Of a DNA stretch of 64,000 bases, positions 7,782-15,917 are shown one piece after another (position 1 is the first letter of the stretch; every line of letters starts with the position of its first letter). Source of the DNA: Deinococcales bacterium. Its GTDB lineage: Bacteria; Deinococcota; Deinococci; Deinococcales; JAAFIG01. Under the pieces are notes generated by a model. The model saw nothing but the letters and a program-made list of their open reading frames with translations, did no database searches and was not told where the DNA came from. Made by a program: the position numbers and the translations under genes. The stretch spans positions 84,345 to 148,344 of the forward strand of contig JANXTZ010000044.1 of assembly GCA_025352125.1 (NCBI GenBank), in the 5' to 3' direction.

Positions 7782-8345
7782 ATGCCCTCTGGTAAAGTTC
7801 ACAATGCCATCAACACCCTCAGTTTGATCGCCATTTCTGGCGCTTACAGTTACGCCCACACCAGCAAAGTGTTCAGGCTCGAGCCTGGTGCGGTGCTGGC
7901 ATTCGCTGGGGCATTTGTGGCGGGAACGTTTTTATTATCCCCAGATTTGGATTTAGCCGAACAGCACGTGTCGATCAAAAACAACTGGGGTTGGTTTGGG
8001 TTCTTGTGGGTTCCATATGGTTGGGTTTTCAGTCACCGTGGCATCAGCCATACGTGGCTGGTCGGTCCGTTAACTCGGCTTGTGTATTTGGCGTTGCTGC
8101 TGGCATTGCCCGTGTACTTTTTGCGCGATCCTATTGTGCATCTCAAACTCGAGGGCGTGACCCGAGGTCCGATCTTTGATTTGTTACTGTCATTCAAGAA
8201 TTTCTGGCGCAAGCCCGAGGTTGCCAGAAACACCCTTTTGGCGCTGACGGCTGGTTATTACCTCTCGCAATGGTTGCACCTGATTGCCGACGGGGTTGCG
8301 CCCGACATGGGTGCCAGGTTCATGCCCAGAAAACGCCGCAGGTAA
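7782..8345 (+). CDS. DUF2227 family membrane protein (putative metal-binding)
   Basis: About 187 aa, with several membrane segments and the histidine/aspartate motifs typical of the DUF2227/YdjM-like group: GKVHNAINTLSL at the N-terminus, LLSPDLDLAEQH, and VFSHRGISHTWLVGPL. These are often described as putative membrane-bound metal-dependent hydrolases, but the reaction is unknown. GATAAT lies about 10 nt before ATG 7782 (7 nt before an in-frame GTG at 7779), which fits a leaderless start. It is a stand-alone gene between the sugar-kinase and S41-like clusters. Confidence 0.65.
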   Translation: MPSGKVHNAINTLSLIAISGAYSYAHTSKVFRLEPGAVLAFAGAFVAGTFLLSPDLDLAEQHVSIKNNWGWFGFLWVPYGWVFSHRGISHTWLVGPLTRLVYLALLLALPVYFLRDPIVHLKLEGVTRGPIFDLLLSFKNFWRKPEVARNTLLALTAGYYLSQWLHLIADGVAPDMGARFMPRKRRR

Positions 8346-8480
8346 ACTCAGGCAACTCAATGTTTTGGCACAAAACCGTCATGACCATGAGCGTTCTGCT
8401 CGAGATTCCTAAACCAAAATCACTTTCTGAAACGCCAAAATCGAGTTATCCTGGAAGGCGTACATTTTAAAGGAGTCAAC

Positions 8481-9746
8481 ATGCAAAAGAAAGCTGTTCT
8501 TTTGGCACTCGCCACCGCGACCACCAGCGTTTTTGGGGCTGCCTTTGCGTCACCCGCTCAAGATTTGTTCGACCAAGCCACGTTTTACGTTGGGTTTTAC
8601 TACTCAGGTCCCGCCAAGGTCGCCAACTTCCGCGAGTTGCGCAAGACCTATCAACCGCAACTCGATCAGGCTTGCGGCACGGATGCCAAATGCGGTTACG
8701 AAAAAGCTGTCCCAGTGATTCAAAAAATTATTTCTGACCTCAAAGACCCGTTTGTCGAATTGATCAACAGCGATTTTGATCGTTTTACCTCCGGCAAGGG
8801 CAGCCCCAATCCCGTCATTGGTGTGCAAACCAGGGCGTACACCGGTGGCTTGCTGGTCGCTCGAGCCAACAACGGCGAACCAGCCATGTTGGCGGGCGTC
8901 CAACGCGGCGATGTCATCAAAACCGTGAACGGTAAACCTGCCACGCTCGAGGTTTTGACGGGTGCAGAACTTGACGCCAAACCGATCACGCTCGAGGTTA
9001 TGCGTGCGGGAACAGCCCAAAAGATTGATGTCACGCCAGCCGTGGTCGAGGAGGTTTCCAGACCATTTGCCGTGCCGAATACGCCCAAGAACACCATGGT
9101 CATTCGGATTCAAGACTTTTACTGGGCTGACAATGTTGCCAGCCGCGTTCATACCCTCGTGCGCAAAGCCAACAACGACAGCCTGAAAAACATTGTGCTC
9201 GACCTGCGCGATTCGGGAACGGGTTTTGACAGCGAAGCCATGCTGACCGCCAGGGCATTCATGGAAAGCGTGGGCTTAAAATACCAGAATCGTTTTTTCA
9301 AAAGCTCGAGAACCTTCACCGTTCAAGCCAACCAGATCGTGCGTGAGGACGAGGCGGGCAACAAAAGCCCAAGTGGACAACTCGACAAGCCGCAACTCTG
9401 GAAGGGCAATCTGGTGGTGCTGGTCAACAAGTACACCGTTCACGGCGGCGAGATTGTCGCGCAACTGCTACAAAATGCCAAACGCGCCCAGATTGTGGGC
9501 GACGTGACCGCAGGCGCGGGCGGCGTCAGCGGTGGACTGCCGAGCCTGGATTTTGATGTCGGCGGCACGGCACTGGCAAATGGCCTGTTCATCAACGTTT
9601 CAAACGACCGTATTGTGGCGTTAAACGGCACACCATTTCCAATGGCGGTCACACCCGATGTCAGCATTCCAGAAGACTTGGCAATGTTGGCTGCGGGTAA
9701 AGACCCAGCGCTCGAGAAAGCCTATTCGATTTTGGGGGCGAAATAA
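8481..9746 (+). CDS. Secreted S41-peptidase-like protein, paralogue 1 (catalytic Ser and Lys lost)
   Basis: A 421-aa exported protein: signal peptide cleaved after AAFA, the N-terminal SPAQDLFDQATFYV motif common to all five paralogues, a PDZ-like middle part (MLAGVQRGDVIKTVNGKPA) and an S41/C-terminal processing protease core. The nucleophile motif normally reads SASxxE; here it is YTVHGGE, with His at the serine position, and the lysine 25 residues on is Ala (TAGAGG). It is therefore probably not a Ser/Lys protease. The ribosome site AGGAG precedes ATG 8481. Paralogue 2 starts on the base after its stop. Confidence 0.8.
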   Translation: MQKKAVLLALATATTSVFGAAFASPAQDLFDQATFYVGFYYSGPAKVANFRELRKTYQPQLDQACGTDAKCGYEKAVPVIQKIISDLKDPFVELINSDFDRFTSGKGSPNPVIGVQTRAYTGGLLVARANNGEPAMLAGVQRGDVIKTVNGKPATLEVLTGAELDAKPITLEVMRAGTAQKIDVTPAVVEEVSRPFAVPNTPKNTMVIRIQDFYWADNVASRVHTLVRKANNDSLKNIVLDLRDSGTGFDSEAMLTARAFMESVGLKYQNRFFKSSRTFTVQANQIVREDEAGNKSPSGQLDKPQLWKGNLVVLVNKYTVHGGEIVAQLLQNAKRAQIVGDVTAGAGGVSGGLPSLDFDVGGTALANGLFINVSNDRIVALNGTPFPMAVTPDVSIPEDLAMLAAGKDPALEKAYSILGAK

Positions 9747-11231
9747 ATGAAATCACGTTTTATTTTGATTCTGACAGGTTTGATCGCAACCTCGAGTTTG
9801 GCTTTTGCCAGCCCAGCCCAAGATTTGTTTGACCAAGCCACGTTTTACCTCGAGACGCAATACTTTGGTCCCAACCCTGTGAACATGAAAGAACACACGG
9901 CAAAGTACCAGCTCTTGCTCGACAAAGCCTGTGCGGATGACATGGCAAATTGTGCTTACGAAAAAGCCGAACCCGTGATTGCACAAATGGAATTTGATTT
10001 GAATGATCCACATGCCTATTACCTAACCGCCGCTGCCGTTGCTGAAGAGAACTCGAGTATTTCAGGGGCTGGAACTTCACCTGTTCCTCGGGTTGGCATC
10101 AGCTCTCGAAGCTTTTGTGATACCCCAACGGGTGCCTGTGAAAGCGACGACCAGGGAAATATAACCAGCAAACAAATTTTTGACCGCCTGATTGCCAACG
10201 TTGTTCCTGGTTCGCCAGCCGAGGCGGCAGGTTTGAAAATAGGTGATCGTTGGGTTGGTTTTAACGATGTGATTTTTGCCAGTGCTCCTGACGCCAAAAC
10301 CGCCAGCGACCAGCAGGCTGCCTTCACCAAACTTGTTCGCGCCATGCAACCCGTCACCATGAAAATTGTTCGCGGTCCAGACCGTCAGAAACTCGATATT
10401 GTTGTGACGGGTGCGATCATCAAAACGGCAGATTTCCCAACGCTGTCGGTACGCTCGGACGGTATCGGAATTCTGACCATCAGAACTTGGTTTCTCGAGG
10501 GGCAAGCCACAAAAGTTCATGCCTTGGTCAATGAAGCGATTGCTAAAAATGTCAAAGCCATTGTGATTGAACAACGCTACAATGGTGGTGGCTTGGGCGC
10601 TGAAAGCTTGAAATCGGTTGGGGCGTTTGTCGAAAATGTCGCGCCAATTCGTCGTATACCACGTTACAATGCAGAACAAAGTACAACTGAAGAGCGGTAT
10701 TCCAATGGCAAATACTCGGTGTTTAACTTGCAAGGTGTAGAGCTTGCCAGTCAAAAGCTCGATAATCCTGCACTTTTCAAAGGACCAATTGCCATGTTGG
10801 TCAACAATGGGTGCGCTTCTGCCTGTGAATACTTTGCCAGTGGTTTACAAAAAACCAAACGTGGTCCAATCATTGGCGAAGAAACGTCTGGCGTTGGCAA
10901 TACCAACACCCAACGTTTTGGTTTAATTAACGGTGGTTCAGCAGCCTTCCCAACCGTTCGCGCCTTCTGGGCGGACGGCACACCGCTGCCCTCAAGCATC
11001 ACACCCGATATTGTCACTCCAAATGCAGACTTTACCCTGTTCAACACGGGTGTCGATCAACTCTTGCAAAAAGCGCTCGAGTATTTTGGTGCGAAAGCCA
11101 GCGCAGTTGTCAGCAGTTACGACCTCACGCCACTGCCAGATTTGACTGGCTCGAGCCTCATGGATTCGGTATTCCAAAAAGTCTCGGGCAACCTCGAGAT
11201 GGTGCAAACCAGCAACGCGAACTTGCAGTAA
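9747..11231 (+). CDS. Secreted S41-peptidase-like protein, paralogue 2 (Ser kept, Lys lost)
   Basis: A 494-aa paralogue of the preceding gene, starting directly after its TAA. It has a signal peptide ending SLAFA, SPAQDLFDQATFYLE, the family's N-terminal helical domain (DDMANCAYEKAEPVI), a PDZ-like region (GSPAEAAGLKIGDRWVGF) and the S41 core. The nucleophile region is GCASACEYF, so Ser is present; the usual lysine is replaced by Val in SGVGNT. The C-terminus is about 50 aa longer than in paralogue 1. A strong terminator follows. Confidence 0.8.
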   Translation: MKSRFILILTGLIATSSLAFASPAQDLFDQATFYLETQYFGPNPVNMKEHTAKYQLLLDKACADDMANCAYEKAEPVIAQMEFDLNDPHAYYLTAAAVAEENSSISGAGTSPVPRVGISSRSFCDTPTGACESDDQGNITSKQIFDRLIANVVPGSPAEAAGLKIGDRWVGFNDVIFASAPDAKTASDQQAAFTKLVRAMQPVTMKIVRGPDRQKLDIVVTGAIIKTADFPTLSVRSDGIGILTIRTWFLEGQATKVHALVNEAIAKNVKAIVIEQRYNGGGLGAESLKSVGAFVENVAPIRRIPRYNAEQSTTEERYSNGKYSVFNLQGVELASQKLDNPALFKGPIAMLVNNGCASACEYFASGLQKTKRGPIIGEETSGVGNTNTQRFGLINGGSAAFPTVRAFWADGTPLPSSITPDIVTPNADFTLFNTGVDQLLQKALEYFGAKASAVVSSYDLTPLPDLTGSSLMDSVFQKVSGNLEMVQTSNANLQ

Positions 11232-11251
11232 TTTTTAAAGCTCGAGTTTTG

Positions 11252-11282
11252 ATGGCAACCTTTTTTGGGTTGCCATTTTTTG
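11252..11282 (+). terminator. Rho-independent terminator after S41-like paralogue 2
   Basis: ATGGCAACC pairs with GGTTGCCAT (11268-11276) and is followed by a run of T. The preceding TTTTTAAAGCTCGAG and the hairpin recur in degraded form at 11943-11992. Confidence 0.85.
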
Positions 11283-11294
11283 TTATTCAAGAAC

Positions 11295-11322
11295 TTGACT
11301 TACTACTCGAGACGCGTAGAAT
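11295..11322 (+). promoter_or_regulatory. Promoter of toxin-antitoxin pair, leaderless
   Basis: TTGACT (11295-11300), a 16-bp spacer and TAGAAT (11317-11322) end 6 nt before ATG 11329. There is no ribosome-binding site. Confidence 0.6.
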
Positions 11323-11328
11323 AGTGAC

Positions 11329-11643
11329 ATGGTTTTTGCCGAGATGCTTGCGTTCATCAAATCAACGCAAGACATTTTAAACGACGAAGACATTCGCGCA
11401 CTACAAAACCATTTGCTCGAGAATCCAGAATCGGGCGTTGTGATTGCAGGAACTGGCGGAGTGCGAAAGTTGCGTTGGGCGGCAAAGAACAAAGGTAAAA
11501 GTGGGGGTGCTCGAGTGGTGTACTTTTACGTTCGATCAGACCAATGGATTTACTTGCTTTACGCTTACTCGAAGAACGTCAAAACGGATTTGACATTCAG
11601 TGAAAAAAAGGCATTCTTGAATTTAACAAAGGAGTTATCATGA
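11329..11643 (+). CDS. RelE/HigB-type toxin
   Basis: A 104-aa protein of the RelE/HigB2 superfamily. Toxins of this family act as ribosome-dependent mRNA endonucleases. The core reads IAGTGGVRKLRWAAKNKGKSGGARVVYFYV followed by IYLLYAYSKNVKTDLT (quoted here in parts of the conserved beta sheet), which is typical of the DUF1044/RelE group. It overlaps the HTH antitoxin gene by 4 nt (ATGA). The pair sits inside the S41-like array and has its own promoter. Toxin-first order is typical of higBA-like modules. Confidence 0.8.
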   Translation: MVFAEMLAFIKSTQDILNDEDIRALQNHLLENPESGVVIAGTGGVRKLRWAAKNKGKSGGARVVYFYVRSDQWIYLLYAYSKNVKTDLTFSEKKAFLNLTKELS

Positions 11644-11942
11644 GCCGTCCCTCGAGTCGTGATGAAGTAGTAAACGGAATTTTAGAAGGTTTAAAAGAAG
11701 CTGTTGCGTTCAAACGTGGCGAGTCAAAAACGGCTCGAGTCACTGTGATCGAAGTCAAATCGGCTATCGAAGTGCGCAAGCAACTCAAGTTAAACCGTGC
11801 AGAATTTGCTCAACTCATTGGCGTTTCAGAACGTACACTTGAAGGTTGGGAGCAAGGACGGGTCAAACCAACGGGCGCGGCACGGTCTTTGCTGCGTGTT
11901 GCGGCGCACAACCCATCAATGGTGCTTGAGGCGTTGCGTTAA
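11640..11942 (+). CDS. HTH-type antitoxin of the HigA/NadS kind
   Basis: A 100-aa XRE-type helix-turn-helix protein. The HTH is VRKQLKLNRAEFAQLIGVSERTLEGWEQG, i.e. the classical Q/E..FA..IGVS..T...WE pattern, followed by RVKPTGAARSLLRVA. Antitoxins of this kind bind the RelE-type toxin through their N-terminal region and repress their own promoter. The start overlaps the toxin stop (ATGA). It is followed by a decayed copy of the paralogue-2 terminator rather than an obvious intact one. Confidence 0.8.
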   Translation: MSRPSSRDEVVNGILEGLKEAVAFKRGESKTARVTVIEVKSAIEVRKQLKLNRAEFAQLIGVSERTLEGWEQGRVKPTGAARSLLRVAAHNPSMVLEALR

Positions 11943-11992
11943 GTTTTTAAAGCTCGAGTGTTGACAGTTTCCTTTTTTGGTTGCCATTTTTA
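11943..11992. repeat. Degenerate copy of the 11232-11282 terminator region
   Basis: TTTTTAAAGCTCGAGT, then CCTTTTTTGG and TTGCCATTTTT match the terminator after S41-like paralogue 2, but the left arm (CAGTTTCC instead of TGGCAACC) no longer pairs well. The two copies bracket the RelE/HTH pair. Confidence 0.55.
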
Positions 11993-12065
11993 CCGCAATC
12001 CAACCTCGCGCAACCAATTCGGCAGATCACCAAGACGCATAAAAGACTAGTAACTAACCGCAGTA

Positions 12066-12074
12066 TGCTATACT
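12066..12074 (+). promoter_or_regulatory. Extended -10 promoter, leaderless
   Basis: TGCTATACT (TGn plus -10 TATACT at 12069-12074) lies 6 nt before GTG 12081. No -35 box or ribosome site is obvious. The same TGCTATA(A/C/G)T form precedes the TetR gene and the cold-shock gene. Confidence 0.6.
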
Positions 12075-12080
12075 CGGAGT

Positions 12081-12494
12081 GTGATTTATCGCTTGAATCT
12101 GAACAAATTTCTTGAAAACCACGCGATCAGCGCCTACCGTGTGGTCAAAGAAACCACGGGTTTATTGGCTGCCAACACGGTGTATGACCTTGCCAAACGA
12201 CCAGCTCAACGAATTGATCTGCAAACGATAGGGCAGGTGCTGGGCGCACTCAAACGAATCACGGGTGAAACCGTCACCATCAACGATCTGCTCGAGGTTA
12301 GCCCTGAAAAACCCAGCATCAAAACAAGTTTCGAGTCACTGCAAACCCCAAATTTTGCCGCGCTAATCGCCAATGCTTTAAAAACGGCAAAACCAACCAA
12401 AACCACGGGCAAGCCCAAAGGCTCGAGTCAACCCGTTCAGATTCGGGGTGTTGGTCCAAGTGTGGTGGACATCATTCGTGATGGTCGGCGGTGA
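12081..12494 (+). CDS. HTH antitoxin-like protein paired with a PIN toxin
   Basis: A 137-aa protein with an N-terminal helix-turn-helix resembling the Cro/XRE group (FLENHAISAYRVVKE, then LAANTVYDLAKRP, then LQTIGQVLGALKRITG) and a basic Lys/Thr/Pro-rich C-terminal part ending VVDIIRDGRR. It overlaps the PIN-domain gene by 4 nt (GTGA). That arrangement is usual for VapBC-like systems, so it is taken as the antitoxin and autorepressor. The N-terminal half is better supported than the C-terminal half, for which I recognise no domain. Confidence 0.65.
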   Translation: MIYRLNLNKFLENHAISAYRVVKETTGLLAANTVYDLAKRPAQRIDLQTIGQVLGALKRITGETVTINDLLEVSPEKPSIKTSFESLQTPNFAALIANALKTAKPTKTTGKPKGSSQPVQIRGVGPSVVDIIRDGRR

Positions 12495-12937
12495 AACTTT
12501 ATCTTGACAGCAATGCTTTGGTGTCACTGTATGCGAATGACAACCCAGATGACGTGCTCCTGACCAGCAAGGCGATAGAGGCTGCCAGCGAAATTGTCAG
12601 CAGCCCAATCACCTACAGCGAGGTTCGTGCCGCCTTTAAAAGTTTGTACCACAACAAAAGAATCACCAAGCGCGAATACGTGCAGGCGGTTCAGGACTTT
12701 GATCGTGACTGGTCAACGGTTCAAACCCTAGAGGTCAACGATGGGTTGGCATTGCTGGCTGGCGCACTTGCCGACACGCATTTGCTCAAGGGTTGTGATG
12801 CAATTCATGTGGCGACAGCCGTAACATTTCAAGCTTTATCAAATGACCTTAAATTTCTGACTTTCGATCTCCAACTCGAGAAACGTATCGTCGCCTCGAG
12901 CATCGTTCCATTGTGGGAAAGTGTTTCTCTTGAGTGA
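12491..12937 (+). CDS. PIN-domain toxin (VapC-like ribonuclease)
   Basis: A 148-aa PIN-domain protein. The acidic metal-binding set is visible: D6 in LYLDSNALVSLY, the glutamate in PITYSEVRAAF, the aspartate in LLKGCDAIHVATA and the aspartate in FLTFDLQLEKRI. VapC toxins cleave tRNA or rRNA in a Mg-dependent manner. GTG 12491 overlaps the stop of the HTH gene. It is the last gene of the toxin-antitoxin insertion in the S41-like array. Confidence 0.85.
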   Translation: MKLYLDSNALVSLYANDNPDDVLLTSKAIEAASEIVSSPITYSEVRAAFKSLYHNKRITKREYVQAVQDFDRDWSTVQTLEVNDGLALLAGALADTHLLKGCDAIHVATAVTFQALSNDLKFLTFDLQLEKRIVASSIVPLWESVSLE

Positions 12938-13014
12938 ACCCATTTTTTTGCGGCTCGAGTTTCATTTTCGGATTTGACCATCTTGGTTTTTATTTTTGGT
13001 TGTAAACTATTATC

Positions 13015-14337
13015 ATGAAGATCAAAGCAAAATGGTTGTTGATAACGCTTGCGGTGTTGTTCGGTTCAATGGCTTTTGCCAGTCCTGCCACGGATTTGTT
13101 TCATCAGGTCAAAATTTACTTGCAGATCAATTACAACGGGTTTTCCAAACTGGATTTGGCGGCGCACCTTAAAAAGTACGAGGCGCTGCTCGAGCAGGCG
13201 TGTGCCGCCAAGAAGGACACGTGCGAGTTCGAGGTTGCGCGGGGAATTATCAACCAAATGATCGCTGAACTCGAGGATGGTCACACGTATTACCTCACGC
13301 CCGAAGAGTACGAACAAACCAGGCAAGAGCAGTCGGGGCAGGTGTCCAGCACTTTGAGAATAGGTATTCAGTACAACCGTATCGCTGGCTCGAGCGATTA
13401 TGTGATTGAAAAAGTGGTCAGTGGCGGTCCTGCGTTCGAGGCGGGTTTGTTGCGCGGTGATCGTTTGACCGCCATCGACAAGCAACCTTTCCCGAGCGTC
13501 GATGAAAAACTCGACCCCAAAAGCGCCGAATTTGCCAAGCAAGAGACCGCCAGTCGGGCGTTTCTGACAGGTTTTGTGCGCAGTGGTAAACCGTTTGCAA
13601 TCTCCATTTTGCGGGCGGGCAAGCCGCTCGAGCTTGTCATGCAGGGCAAGAATTTTTCGGCGGGTGAGTTGCCGTATTGGGTTCGTGTGCCAAATTTACC
13701 GACGGGCGTTGCGGTGCTGAGTTTACCTTCGTTTAACACGCGCGGCACGGCACAAAAATTACATGACTTGTTTGCACAAGCCATCGCTTACAACATTCAA
13801 ACGGTCATTGTTGACATGCGCGACAATGGCGGCGGTTTTGTCACCGAAACCGTTGCGGGCGTCAGCGCGTTCATGCCTGATGTGACCTTGGCGTACAACA
13901 CGCGTTATGACCGTAAAGAATTTTCGTATCGTGCGGGCAGTTTATTTTATCTTGACTCGAGCGATCCAGAATCGGGTTTGGCACTCAAAATCAACAAACC
14001 CGTGAAATTTCGTGGTCAGATTGCGGTGTTGGTGAACCATGAAAGTGCCTCCGGTGCGGAAGTTGCGGCGGATGCGGTGCAGTATGCCAGGCGCGGCGTG
14101 GTGATCGGTGAAAAGACTTACGGCATTGCCAACACTGGAACATTTCCCAGTGATTTGATTGACAAGGGCGCAATCGAAATCACGCACATTCGCACCATTC
14201 ATGCCAACGGCACACCGCTTCCCGATTTTGTCACCCCAAATTACGAGGTCAAAAATGATCTCGAGGAACTGATGAAATCTGGGCGTGATCCGATGCTCGA
14301 GAAGGCACTTGACGTGTTTGGTTACAAAGCCCCGTAA
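13015..14337 (+). CDS. Secreted S41-peptidase-like protein, paralogue 3 (Ser kept, Lys lost)
   Basis: A 440-aa exported protein: signal peptide ending SMAFA, then SPATDLFHQVKIYLQINYNGF and the N-terminal domain ending in ELEDGHTYYLTPEE, which matches the CtpA-type N-terminal region. A PDZ part (FEAGLLRGDRLTAIDKQPF) and the S41 core follow. The nucleophile site is intact (HESASGAEVAA), but the general-base lysine position is Ile (YGIANTGT). No clear ribosome site is seen before ATG 13015. It resumes the array after the toxin-antitoxin genes. Confidence 0.8.
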   Translation: MKIKAKWLLITLAVLFGSMAFASPATDLFHQVKIYLQINYNGFSKLDLAAHLKKYEALLEQACAAKKDTCEFEVARGIINQMIAELEDGHTYYLTPEEYEQTRQEQSGQVSSTLRIGIQYNRIAGSSDYVIEKVVSGGPAFEAGLLRGDRLTAIDKQPFPSVDEKLDPKSAEFAKQETASRAFLTGFVRSGKPFAISILRAGKPLELVMQGKNFSAGELPYWVRVPNLPTGVAVLSLPSFNTRGTAQKLHDLFAQAIAYNIQTVIVDMRDNGGGFVTETVAGVSAFMPDVTLAYNTRYDRKEFSYRAGSLFYLDSSDPESGLALKINKPVKFRGQIAVLVNHESASGAEVAADAVQYARRGVVIGEKTYGIANTGTFPSDLIDKGAIEITHIRTIHANGTPLPDFVTPNYEVKNDLEELMKSGRDPMLEKALDVFGYKAP

Positions 14338-14480
14338 GTTTTCTGGGTTTCAGAATCTCGAGCTTGAACTTTAGGCTCGAGATGTTTTGTTGATGCAGGT
14401 TTTGTGAAGCCCTTTGGTGCCTGATGAACTGTCTTCTCACCGACGCGGGATTAGACTTGGGGCGTGTTTTGGAGGAAGTC

Positions 14481-15917
14481 ATGAAGAGGAAATCCGCGTT
14501 TGTGTTGATGATGGTCGTGTTGTTTGGTTGGACTGGTGTGAACGCCCAAGCTTTCGAGAATTCGCCAGCGCAAAGCTTGTTTGACCAGGCATCGTATTAC
14601 TTGTCTTTTAATTATCACGGTTTCTCGGGCACCGACCCGAACAGCGCGGCGTTCAATGAAAAGTACCAGAAGCAACTGGATTTATCGTGTTTTGTGCAGC
14701 GTCAAAACTGTGCTTATGACGTGGCGGTGCCGTTAATCAAGGCGATGGTCGAAGAGATCGGCGATGATCACACGAATTACCTCGAGCCTGATGCCGCCCA
14801 GGATTTTGTCACCAGCACCACGGGCGAAAACAGCAACGAGCAGGTCACGATGGGTTTTATTCCGATTCCGTTCAGCGACGACAAGGGCTATGGCTTTCGG
14901 GTTTACGATGTGCTCGAGGGTTCCGGTGCGGCGAGCGCGGGTTTGGCTCGAGGCGACCGAATTGTTGCGATCAACCAGCAGGCTTTTGGGCGTGACCTGG
15001 CGGCAATGCGCAAGTTGCTGCTGGCTGCCGATGCCTCCGGGCAGGATGTGCGCTTGAGCATTTTGCGAGACGAACGCACTTCGCTCGAGTTGACCGTGCC
15101 TTCGCGCAAGTTGGTGTTGAGCAGTTTGCCATACATGAGCGTTGCGGGTGGTGTGGCAAGAATCGTGATTCCTGAATTTGTCGGTCCCGCCAAAACCGCG
15201 CCGAAATTGCATGAGCTGGTCAAACGCGCGATTGATCGCAAGGTCGCTGCGATAGTCGTGGATTTGCGCAATGATCCGGGCGGTGTCAGCACCGAATGTT
15301 TGGCTGGAGCGGGCGCTTTTGTCGGCAATTACGGGCGTTTGCGCGAATCGCGTTTTGGGCGTTTTCAAGACAATTTCCGCAACGGTGGTGTCTATCAGAT
15401 CGATGAAAAAAGCAAGGAAACCAAGGTGTATCAGATCGAAAATGCCCAACTGTGGACGGGCAAACTGGCGGTGTTGGTCAATCAAGATTCGGCGTCCTGC
15501 TCCGAGTATTTTGCCAGTGACGTGCAGTATGCCAAGCGCGGTGTGGTGATCGGCGAACGAACCGCTGGCGTTGGCAACACCGGAACTCGACTCTTTAACC
15601 TGATCAACGGTGGCGGTCTGCAAATCACCGTCGTCAAAAGTTTTCACCTCGATGGCACGGTCTATCAAACCCAGGTCACACCTGATGTTTTTATCAAAGA
15701 CGATCTTGAAGGTTTTGTCTTTACGGGGCGTGACAACCTGATGGAACGGGCGCTTCAGGAGTTGGGCGTGCGCAGTCCTCCAAAAGTCTTATCGGCTCAA
15801 CCTTTGGAACTGGAGGCGCAAAAGCGTTTCTGGTTTGAACATCCTGCGTCTCGAGTTTCGAGTGCCAGCAACTTGCTGCTCGAGGTTGCAAAAAGTGCAG
15901 TTTGGAGTCTTGAATGA
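14481..15917 (+). CDS. Secreted S41-peptidase-like protein, paralogue 4 (Ser kept, Lys lost)
   Basis: 478 aa from ATG 14481, which has GGAGG 6-8 nt upstream; a longer in-frame start at 14424 is not supported. The signal peptide ends near GVNAQA, followed by SPAQSLFDQASYYLSFNYHGF. IGDDHTNYLEPD ends the N-terminal domain; PDZ-like ASAGLARGDRIVAINQQAF follows. The nucleophile site is QDSASCSEYF; the lysine position is Val in TAGVGNTGT. A C-terminal tail of about 50 aa goes beyond the core. The stop overlaps the next start by 4 nt (ATGA). Confidence 0.82.
   Translation: MKRKSAFVLMMVVLFGWTGVNAQAFENSPAQSLFDQASYYLSFNYHGFSGTDPNSAAFNEKYQKQLDLSCFVQRQNCAYDVAVPLIKAMVEEIGDDHTNYLEPDAAQDFVTSTTGENSNEQVTMGFIPIPFSDDKGYGFRVYDVLEGSGAASAGLARGDRIVAINQQAFGRDLAAMRKLLLAADASGQDVRLSILRDERTSLELTVPSRKLVLSSLPYMSVAGGVARIVIPEFVGPAKTAPKLHELVKRAIDRKVAAIVVDLRNDPGGVSTECLAGAGAFVGNYGRLRESRFGRFQDNFRNGGVYQIDEKSKETKVYQIENAQLWTGKLAVLVNQDSASCSEYFASDVQYAKRGVVIGERTAGVGNTGTRLFNLINGGGLQITVVKSFHLDGTVYQTQVTPDVFIKDDLEGFVFTGRDNLMERALQELGVRSPPKVLSAQPLELEAQKRFWFEHPASRVSSASNLLLEVAKSAVWSLE

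Noticed and set aside
11232..12070. RelE/HTH pair as part of a mobile element with direct-repeat ends
   Set aside because: The bracketing terminator copies are too degenerate, and no recombinase or clean target duplication is present.
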